Positions 25,244 through 31,233 of a DNA stretch of 63,559 nt are shown here, in pieces. Each line of letters starts with the position of its first letter. The stretch's first letter is position 1. The notes under the pieces are model-generated. The model was not told the DNA's origin. It did not search any database and saw only the letters and a list, made by a program, of their open reading frames with translations. This stretch comes from Bacillota bacterium. GTDB lineage: Bacteria; Bacillota; Clostridia; Christensenellales; SZUA-584. The stretch spans positions 1 through 63,559 of the forward strand of contig JAEYKW010000036.1 of NCBI GenBank assembly GCA_023408075.1, read 5' to 3'. The translations under genes were made by a program, and so were the position numbers.

Positions 25244-26623
25244 TTATTCCGCAGCTTCGACGGCTTCGTCCGCCATCGCCATGTCTTCGATCTTCTCTGC
25301 CTTAAATACGCTTCTCTTCATGCCGAACCGCACCCAGAGCACCGAGAACACGACCAGCACGGCGAAAGCGATGCCGAATATCGAGAAGATCTGTGTCTTG
25401 ATGGCCGGGTCCGGATAGATGTTGACGATCATATAAGCGCAGCCGATGATGCCGAGTATCTGCGGAATGCCCCAAAGCACAAGCTTTTTGTTGCGCGGCG
25501 CATCCGGGTATTTTCTGCGCAGCACGAGCACGTTGATGTGCGTAAAGATGTACGAAACGAGCCAGAAGCACGAGCCCGCGAGTATCAGTATGATCAGGTC
25601 GCTCGGGTTGCTGATGATCACCGCGAGCATGGCCAGCGCCATAAACAGCAGCGCGATAAACGGCACATCCTTCTTGTTCTTTGTGGCAAGGCCTTTGGGG
25701 AGCATCTTCTCACCCGCCATGCCGCCCATAATGCGCGCGCTGCTCGCGAGCACCGTATTGAGTGTGCTGACCACAGCCAGCACCGTCACGAACGCCATCC
25801 AGTACTTGCCGACATCTCCCATCAGATTCTCGGCAAACAGCATATGCGGCATTGTCGAAACCGAGAGCTCATCGAGCTTCGCATAGTGCGTCATGCCGAC
25901 GCCGAGAGCGCCCTGAACAACGATCAGTATGACCAGCGCAATCACCATAGAAAGCAACACGTCGCGCTTGGCGTTCTTTAAATCCTTGGCGACCGGTATG
26001 ATAAATTCAACGCCGATAAACAGCCAGAACGCAATGGCCGAGAGGCTCGCGAGATCGCCGAAGCCCGTGATTGCGGGTGCCGTCTGCACCTCCGCCGGAA
26101 CCGTCTGTCCCGAGCCGAGGTTAAACAGGCTGAGTATTGCCATCAAAGCGAGCGAGCCGATCAGCAGCGTCACCGCGACGTTCTGCACCTTTGAGAAAAG
26201 GTCGATCCCTCTCATGTTGGTTAAGAACAGTATGGCGACCACCGCCGCACTGATGATGGCGGGGTTTACGCTCGGAAGAAACACCTCACTGACCACGATG
26301 CCGCACATCAGCGCTTCTGCGCCGCCTGCGAGAATCATGCACAGCACGTACGCCGAGACGTTTGAGATAATGGACGGCACCGGCCCGATCGCCGCCAGCG
26401 TATACTGCCCGAGACCGCCTTCCACTTTGGGCATCAGCGAATGCAGCTCGCCGAACGAGATGGCCACAAAGATGTTCAATACCATTGCAATGCCGAGCGG
26501 AAGCAGGAAGCCGCTTCCGGCCAAGCCCACGCCGTTGCCGAGCGAGATCAGGCAGCTTGTGGCCACGATCAGGCCCACACACACCGCCACACCGCTGAAA
26601 AGCCCTAATTTTTTCGTTCCCAT
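25244..26623 (-). CDS. APC superfamily amino acid/amine permease
   Basis: Integral membrane protein of 459 residues with about 12 helices. The first helix carries GLFSGVAVCVGLIVATSC, the APC type unwound helix 1 (G-x-G/S). It is the first gene of the operon, AAGGAG precedes the ATG, and it would supply the amine or amino acid substrate. The specificity cannot be read from the sequence. The long leader contains candidate attenuators and a structured element. Confidence 0.88.
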   Translation of the reverse strand: MGTKKLGLFSGVAVCVGLIVATSCLISLGNGVGLAGSGFLLPLGIAMVLNIFVAISFGELHSLMPKVEGGLGQYTLAAIGPVPSIISNVSAYVLCMILAGGAEALMCGIVVSEVFLPSVNPAIISAAVVAILFLTNMRGIDLFSKVQNVAVTLLIGSLALMAILSLFNLGSGQTVPAEVQTAPAITGFGDLASLSAIAFWLFIGVEFIIPVAKDLKNAKRDVLLSMVIALVILIVVQGALGVGMTHYAKLDELSVSTMPHMLFAENLMGDVGKYWMAFVTVLAVVSTLNTVLASSARIMGGMAGEKMLPKGLATKNKKDVPFIALLFMALAMLAVIISNPSDLIILILAGSCFWLVSYIFTHINVLVLRRKYPDAPRNKKLVLWGIPQILGIIGCAYMIVNIYPDPAIKTQIFSIFGIAFAVLVVFSVLWVRFGMKRSVFKAEKIEDMAMADEAVEAAE

Positions 26624-26678
26624 GATACTTTCTCCTTTTAATTCTCATAAACTTTTTAATATGGTGAAATCCTTCCGC

Positions 26679-26819
26679 CTTTGGAACGATGTCTTTCACT
26701 GCATGTCGCTTTGTTTCGCTTTCATCCGTCCAAAGTCCCCAATAGCGCAATGTCCGCCGAGGAATCATGATACAGTCTGCTCAGGCGTTGAATGCGGCGG
26801 ACTGAAGCTTTTTTGGGGA
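26679..26819 (-). ncRNA. Structured leader RNA of the amine operon (riboswitch-like, class unknown)
   Basis: Nested inverted repeats lie 56-196 nt upstream of the permease start. The outer stem TCCCCAA/TTGGGGA (26736-26742 with 26813-26819) encloses the inner stem GTCCGCCG/CGGCGGAC (26752-26759 with 26795-26802) and a 35-nt apical loop. A third stem CTTTGGA/TCCAAAG (26679-26685 with 26729-26735) follows on the 3' side in the transcript. I do not recognise a known riboswitch class. It could be a ligand sensor, a protein site or a chance fold. Confidence 0.45.
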
Positions 26820-26889
26820 TAATCAGACACCCGATCAGCCCGCAGATTGACAGCACATTTTTTGATGACATATGCCAATCTTTTTGTTT

Positions 26890-26931
26890 ATAAAAACAAA
26901 ACGGCGCCGCAAGACCTTGCTTGCAGGCGCC
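26890..26931 (-). terminator. Second leader terminator/attenuator
   Basis: Minus strand: GGCGCC-T-GCAAG, loop, CTTGC-GGCGCC, then GTTTTGTTTTT. It is an 11-bp GC-rich stem with a T tract, between the operon promoter and the permease gene. Confidence 0.75.
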
Positions 26932-26984
26932 TTCATTGAACGCGTTGCCGTTTTATTGTCTGACAGCAAAACAGTCTGATTCTA

Positions 26985-27030
26985 AATAAAAAACGGCTTG
27001 GAGAAACTCATTGTTTCATTTCCAAGTCGC
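26985..27030 (-). terminator. First leader terminator/attenuator
   Basis: Minus strand: CTTGGA-AAT-GAAAC, loop AATGA, GTTTC-TCCAAG, CCG, TTTTTTATTT. It starts about 30 nt downstream of the predicted start of the consensus promoter at 27068-27096. It would end regulator transcripts and also any RNA begun at that promoter. Confidence 0.75.
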
Positions 27031-27061
27031 CTTCGGCTCAGTCGTCAATCTGTTTTCTGTT

Positions 27062-27079
27062 GGGCTTATTATATAGCCC
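27062..27079. promoter_or_regulatory. Inverted repeat over the operon -10 element
   Basis: GGGCT-TATTATAT-AGCCC spans the TATAAT of the operon promoter. A protein bound here would block polymerase, or the repeat could form a small hairpin at the 5' end of the RNA. Confidence 0.45.
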
Positions 27080-27096
27080 GCCAAACTCAATGTCAA
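27068..27096 (-). promoter_or_regulatory. Perfect sigma-A consensus promoter upstream of the amine operon
   Basis: Minus strand: TTGACA (27091-27096), 17-bp spacer, TATAAT (27068-27073), a 12 of 12 match. It lies between the regulator stop and the first leader terminator. The spacer contains TTGGCGG, also present in the regulator's own promoter region. Confidence 0.88.
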
Positions 27097-27118
27097 TATT
27101 ATTTTATATAAAATTATT

Positions 27119-27140
27119 TGCCAATATTATGCCAATATTA
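27119..27140. repeat. Tandem 11-bp repeat TGCCAATATTA x2 upstream of the -35
   Basis: Two exact copies of TGCCAATATTA, head to tail, begin 22 bp upstream of the -35 and run into the regulator stop codon. The 11-bp period puts both on one helix face. With TTGGC motifs at 28680-28701, they are good candidates for the regulator's binding site. Confidence 0.6.
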
Positions 27141-28622
27141 AAGCATGCCGATCATACGGTCGAACTGCTTGTTGCGCCATTCTTCGCTTTTGCACAGGGG
27201 CGGAATCACCTTCCACATATTGTCCATATATTTATAAAAGCCCGAAACGAGCACAAGCTCCCGGCAGTGCATGCGCCTTGTAAAGCGCTGCGCATCCCAG
27301 GCCACCACAAGGCTGTCGTCCTGCACGATAAAGCTTAAGTCCGCAGGCAGCAGATCGAGCTGCGAGAACGGCGTCAGCGTGATTGAATAATCCTCCGTGT
27401 TGCCGATGCTTTTCAGATGCTGCAGATATTCCCGCAAATGCTCCCTGCCGATGTGAACCGTCTTTTTGCATATGGCGGAGAGATCGTGATCAGGCATGGC
27501 TCCGTCCTTCACGCAGGCTTCAATTTTATCGAGGTCGTAAATCTGCCGGTACTGGCAGCGATTGCGGATGGCACGCGTCCTTTCGCTCGTCTCCATGCAG
27601 ATGCTTGTGGTTTTTTCGTCCACGCCGTTGGCTTTCAGCACACGGCGCAGCAGATCTTCGCTCATGTTGCGGAACGTGGGCATCGGGTTGAGCATGTAGG
27701 TGAGCTGGCGCGATTTTAAGTTATCATCGAGGATGCCGAGCATATGCAGCGTATCGGACGTATCCACCGTTTCAATCATGCGCTTCGATTTATTCAGTGC
27801 GCTGCGCGCGCTCTGGGCAAAGAATGCCACTGTCGGCTTATCCGCATAGAGCATGCCATGCTTCACCACAGGCTGCGAGAACACGGCTGCGGTATTGAGC
27901 GCAATCTCTCCGGGCATCACAAACGTTGTCGTTCGGGTTTCTCGGTCGAAATATTCGGGATAGCGCCAGATCTCCACGTTCTCCGAGAGGTACATGGGCA
28001 GCCATCGCAGCACCGCTTTGTACGAGCGGTACACGTCCGTGGCGCAGTCGATGATCTTTATGGTGTGGCCATACCGGGCCGCGTCTATAAAAAGCTTCAT
28101 GAACCGCTGCACGTTCTCGGCGTCGTCCTGTTCAAAGTCCATATCCCGAAAGTCGGTCATCAGTATTTCGCGGCCTAATGGCACCTGCAGCGCGTAGGTC
28201 AGAAACTCGGCAATGGCCTCGCTGACACCGTTGCGGCCTGTGAACATTTTGACCTGCGCCATGTAGGCATCCTGCGCCGCGTCTGCGTCTGATTGTGTGC
28301 GCAGCTGCTCAAAAACCGGCTCGTCGTTGTCGGCCAGCCAGAGGCAAAGCGCGTCCGTCAGCTGCTGCTCGCTCTCCGTATTGAGCCCCGGCAGATACGC
28401 CGCAAGCAGCCTGGCAATCTCCCCGGCTTTGTTCTGGGGTTCGTTCTTGATTAAGTATTCCGCGATTTTGCGCGTGTTCTCCGATTTATAGGCCAGCCGG
28501 CGCTGATTGTTTTTCCATTTGCTGATCGTCGTCATGTCGATGGAAAGTTGGCTTGAAAGCTCCTTTCCCGTCACCTCTAGCCGCTTCATCAAATATCCCA
28601 GCCGGGAATTTTGGCTCCTCAT
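27138..28622 (-). CDS. XRE-type HTH regulator with large C-terminal domain, likely controller of the amine operon
   Basis: Protein of 494 residues. An N-terminal helix-turn-helix (about 5-60; LEVTGKELSSQLSIDMTTISKWKNNQR) is followed by about 430 residues of mostly helical sequence of no family I know, with cysteines at CMETSERTR and CQYRQIY. ATG 28622 follows GAGGAG at ideal spacing, so the 13 extra upstream codons are excluded. It lies just upstream of the operon on the same strand, separated by the operon promoter. GCCAA/TTGGC motifs occur at both its own promoter and the operon promoter, which fits a shared operator. The C-terminal part may sense a ligand. Confidence 0.8.
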   Translation of the reverse strand: MRSQNSRLGYLMKRLEVTGKELSSQLSIDMTTISKWKNNQRRLAYKSENTRKIAEYLIKNEPQNKAGEIARLLAAYLPGLNTESEQQLTDALCLWLADNDEPVFEQLRTQSDADAAQDAYMAQVKMFTGRNGVSEAIAEFLTYALQVPLGREILMTDFRDMDFEQDDAENVQRFMKLFIDAARYGHTIKIIDCATDVYRSYKAVLRWLPMYLSENVEIWRYPEYFDRETRTTTFVMPGEIALNTAAVFSQPVVKHGMLYADKPTVAFFAQSARSALNKSKRMIETVDTSDTLHMLGILDDNLKSRQLTYMLNPMPTFRNMSEDLLRRVLKANGVDEKTTSICMETSERTRAIRNRCQYRQIYDLDKIEACVKDGAMPDHDLSAICKKTVHIGREHLREYLQHLKSIGNTEDYSITLTPFSQLDLLPADLSFIVQDDSLVVAWDAQRFTRRMHCRELVLVSGFYKYMDNMWKVIPPLCKSEEWRNKQFDRMIGML

Positions 28623-28666
28623 AAACGTCTCCTCAAAACTGTGTTTTCCTTTTTTGTACAATCACA

Positions 28667-28701
28667 GCGTAGCATTCCGCCAACAAAATGTCAAATTGGC
28701 A
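28667..28701 (-). promoter_or_regulatory. Promoter and candidate operator of the regulator gene
   Basis: Minus strand: perfect -35 TTGACA (28690-28695), 17-bp spacer, weak -10 TACGCT (28667-28672). The inverted half-sites GCCAA...TTGGC (28680-28701) overlap the -35, and TTGACATT plus TTGGCGG recur at the operon promoter. Confidence 0.55.
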
Positions 28702-28887
28702 TTAACGGCGCATCTGCTTTTGAAAAATGGCAACGTGACTGCCGCAGTTTAAGCCGACTATTAGCCAGATACCCTTTTTATCTAAAAATAAAGGAAATTG
28801 AGGAAATATGAAGAATAATAACAGAGGATGGAGATCAGATATGATAGTACATTTATATCTGTCATGCCCATAAGAAGGAGCTTTCGT

Positions 28888-29451
28888 ATGAAACAAATCA
28901 TTGAAAAGATAACGTTGAGAAAAGCACTCTTTTGTACTGCAATATTTGCTGCATTCTTTGTTCTGATAAATTATACCGAGGTTGGTGTGGCAGGCCTGCT
29001 GAAAATTACAAACGGTGCGACTATTCTTGATTTTAAATTTGGGTATTCAACCGCTGATGCTCATAATATCATCACAGCACTGGGTGAACAAGGACGAGCT
29101 TTCTACCTTGCAAAAATTATCCCTATAGACTTTCCATTTCCACTGGCGTATATGCTTTGTTATGCTGGCTGGATAGCCCTATTAGTAAAGCACGTTGCCC
29201 CCTTAGGCGCTGCGAAATTACTTCTAGTGCTACCGCTTTTGGCAATGCTCTTTGACTGGATTGAAAATATTGGGATTATATTTATCTTAACGCAGTATCC
29301 TGATATAGCAGAAAAGGCAGTTGCACTTGCTAGTGCTTCAGGAATATTAAAGAGCTTATTCACTCAGGGCAGTATAATTACCATAATTGTTTTGCTGATC
29401 ATATATATATTAAGGAAAATATTAAAAAGCGTACGCACGAGTAAGAATTAA
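28888..29451 (+). CDS. Four-helix membrane protein of unknown function
   Basis: Protein of 187 residues. I place the start at ATG 28888 because AAGGAG lies 7 nt upstream; the earlier ATG at 28828 has only a weak site. There are four hydrophobic helices: about 13-30, a pair around 90-130 (LAYMLCYAGWIALLV, LLLVLPLLAMLFDWIENIGI) and a last one near 160-180, ending in a Lys/Arg-rich tail. The D-W-x-E-N segment in the third helix is conserved in a group of uncharacterised membrane proteins I recall from Bacillota. It is divergent from the XRE regulator, and its base composition is lower in GC than the operon beside it. Confidence 0.78.
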   Translation: MKQIIEKITLRKALFCTAIFAAFFVLINYTEVGVAGLLKITNGATILDFKFGYSTADAHNIITALGEQGRAFYLAKIIPIDFPFPLAYMLCYAGWIALLVKHVAPLGAAKLLLVLPLLAMLFDWIENIGIIFILTQYPDIAEKAVALASASGILKSLFTQGSIITIIVLLIIYILRKILKSVRTSKN

Positions 29452-29511
29452 AGTATCCAAGCCATCCTTGGTTCAATTCTATATAAGAACGATTTAATGG
29501 TTTTTTGGAGG

Positions 29512-29652
29512 ATGAAGATACTGGATTTAAGCTTAATAATCTATGTTATCGATATACCCTCCCTAGCACCCTTAGTTGTCTGTGGCGGAATATTAGTCTT
29601 ACTGACATATTATGGATTACAACAGTATAGCAACAATGCGAAGTCCACTTGA
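29512..29652 (+). CDS. Possible 46-residue hydrophobic peptide
   Basis: A short frame from ATG 29512 to TGA 29652 encodes a peptide with one membrane helix (SLAPLVVCGGILVLLTYYG) and a polar tail. A GGAGG site directly touches the ATG, closer than normal, which weakens the case. Nothing else is visible between 29452 and 29848, an AT-rich stretch. Confidence 0.3.
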   Translation: MKILDLSLIIYVIDIPSLAPLVVCGGILVLLTYYGLQQYSNNAKST

Positions 29653-29848
29653 TGGTGGTCATATTAATGTAAATCATAACATAAAAACCTTACACAAATT
29701 TCTCATCGATAAGAACAGATGAGAATAATGTAATCTTTTGTTAGTAATCAGTAACTAACCGAATGAATATTCGAATAATAACAATTATGCCAACCAATTG
29801 ATTAAATTCTTACTCTACACTCAAAATGGTTTTTGTTTAAAGTTAATG

Positions 29849-29877
29849 TTGTAATATGTCATAACTATAAGTAAAAT
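29849..29877 (+). promoter_or_regulatory. Candidate promoter of the lipoprotein gene
   Basis: TTGTAA (29849-29854), 17-bp spacer, TAAAAT (29872-29877), 25 bp before the ATG. Confidence 0.5.
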
Positions 29878-29902
29878 AATTAAAAAAGCCGGAGGTTGTT
29901 GC

Positions 29903-30961
29903 ATGAAAAAAATTCTTATACTTATGCTTGTTACTGTATTACTATTTAGTTTCGTAGGGTGCGGAAATGAAGCAAAAGACAAGTTAACCGCACTTGACTA
30001 CGTAAATTCTTTTGTGAACGCAGGATTACCTGTAGAAAATATCATTGAGTATACCGAAGAAACAGACCCAAACGGCTTATTGGGAAGGCCCAATCAATAC
30101 ATAAGTAAAGTAAATTTTGCCGACAATCGAATTGAACAATATGATGCGAGTGATCCGTTGGGCGGCACTATAGAAGTATTCGAATCTAAAGAGAATTTAG
30201 AAAGCAGAAAATCATATATTGAAGACATTTCTGGAGCAGGCCTTGGCGGCGAACAGTATATGTATGTCTCCGCTGATGGATTGTCTTTGTTGAGATTAGA
30301 GTTTGATTTAACACCTGACCAAGCTGGCGAATACGAAGAAGTGTTTATGAATATTGAAGAATACTTAAACATGGAGCCTTCCGCTGACACGAATGCAATA
30401 GAAACTCCAAATCTTACGAAAGATCAGACGACAGAACCGGCCGAGGCTCCGACACAGGAACCGACCGAAGCTCCGACGCAAGAACCGACCGAAACTCCTT
30501 TTAACGGAGAAGGGTTTAAGCTCACTCATAACGGCAATGTTGATTTTAAGGAGCTTGTCGATGCTTCGTTAAAAGACGTGGGGCTTGATGGGGTGCAAAC
30601 GCCATTTTTGAATGAAAACGGCGGGTATACTTATAAGATTAATGAAAACCAGCTATATGCCTTTGCTTTGGATAAAGACGGCAATATTGTTGAGGCAAGC
30701 TACTATAACCTGGATTCTTACGATCCCAGCTTCCCCGATACGCTTGCTGATAAAGAGATGGTCTATATGGTTTTTCTGTATGCATTTATGATAGCGGACT
30801 CAGAAGGGTCCGAAGACTTTTTCGATAGCGTCAAGCTCAGAAGCTCTGACGGCGACGACCTTATGCTCGAAACAACCGCAAGCTATGGAGGGTATGATAT
30901 TGAGTTTTGCGATACTGCAGTAGGGCAGCGTTATCTTAAGATTACACCTGCTGTAGAATAG
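29903..30961 (+). CDS. Secreted lipoprotein with Thr/Pro/Glu linker
   Basis: Protein of 352 residues. The lipoprotein signal peptide ends in FVGC (Cys20). An N-terminal globular part (about 25-165) is joined to a C-terminal part (about 200-352) by a low-complexity linker built from PTEAPTQE repeats. CCGGAGG precedes the ATG. The two halves look like separate small domains; I recognise neither. The linker repeats could change length by slippage. A terminator follows. It is probably a surface-exposed, solute- or ligand-binding lipoprotein. Confidence 0.82.
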   Translation: MKKILILMLVTVLLFSFVGCGNEAKDKLTALDYVNSFVNAGLPVENIIEYTEETDPNGLLGRPNQYISKVNFADNRIEQYDASDPLGGTIEVFESKENLESRKSYIEDISGAGLGGEQYMYVSADGLSLLRLEFDLTPDQAGEYEEVFMNIEEYLNMEPSADTNAIETPNLTKDQTTEPAEAPTQEPTEAPTQEPTETPFNGEGFKLTHNGNVDFKELVDASLKDVGLDGVQTPFLNENGGYTYKINENQLYAFALDKDGNIVEASYYNLDSYDPSFPDTLADKEMVYMVFLYAFMIADSEGSEDFFDSVKLRSSDGDDLMLETTASYGGYDIEFCDTAVGQRYLKITPAVE

Positions 30962-30977
30962 TTGATAGTTCTTTAAG

Positions 30978-31006
30978 AAGCACTTGCAAGCGCGGGTGCT
31001 TTTTTA
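30978..31006 (+). terminator. Terminator of the lipoprotein gene
   Basis: Stem AAGCACt...gGTGCTT followed by TTTTAG, 17 bp after the stop. Confidence 0.7.
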
Positions 31007-31041
31007 GTTCTCATGCGGAGGGAATGATACAGTATTTATGA

Positions 31042-31164
31042 TCTGCGATAATAGACACGGAGCGTAGCCTTTGTCTTTCTAAGCAATTAATAGATGCCGG
31101 GTTAACAAGGTTCGAAGAAGTCTTAGAAGTTTCAGAGCCAGATTTGATGTTGATTGGCAAGAAC
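31042..31164 (+). pseudogene. Possible remnant of an RNA-polymerase-alpha-CTD-like domain
   Basis: A frame free of stops, without a start, reads RSLCLSKQLIDAGLTRFEEV followed by LEVSEPDLMLIGKN. This follows the helix-hairpin pattern of the alpha C-terminal domain (RS-x-x-x-L-x-x-AGI-x-T-x-E-x-L-x-x-x-x-x-x-D-L-x-x-I). There is no ribosome site and the match ends abruptly. It is probably a decayed gene fragment or chance similarity. Confidence 0.22.
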
Positions 31165-31166
31165 AA

Positions 31167-31199
31167 GCTCTCCCGGCCTTGTGTCCATCTCGGGAGAGC
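31167..31199 (-). terminator. Hairpin ending the MFS transcript
   Basis: Perfect 9-bp stem GCTCTCCCG/CGGGAGAGC with a 15-nt loop. On the minus strand it is followed by TTGTTCTTG, a modest T tract. It lies 35 bp past the transporter stop. Confidence 0.6.
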
Positions 31200-31233
31200 C
31201 CGTGACCATCATACCCTTGTGTTTTCGCCTCAC

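Noticed and set aside
26286..26768. 160-codon frame reading through the permease leader into the permease gene
   Set aside because: It overlaps the structured leader and the start of the permease in another frame and is Arg-rich; the permease start has a strong ribosome site.
27029..27037. GCCGAAGGC in the operon leader as part of a glycine riboswitch
   Set aside because: The second conserved block of that aptamer is missing; only a short hairpin is shared.
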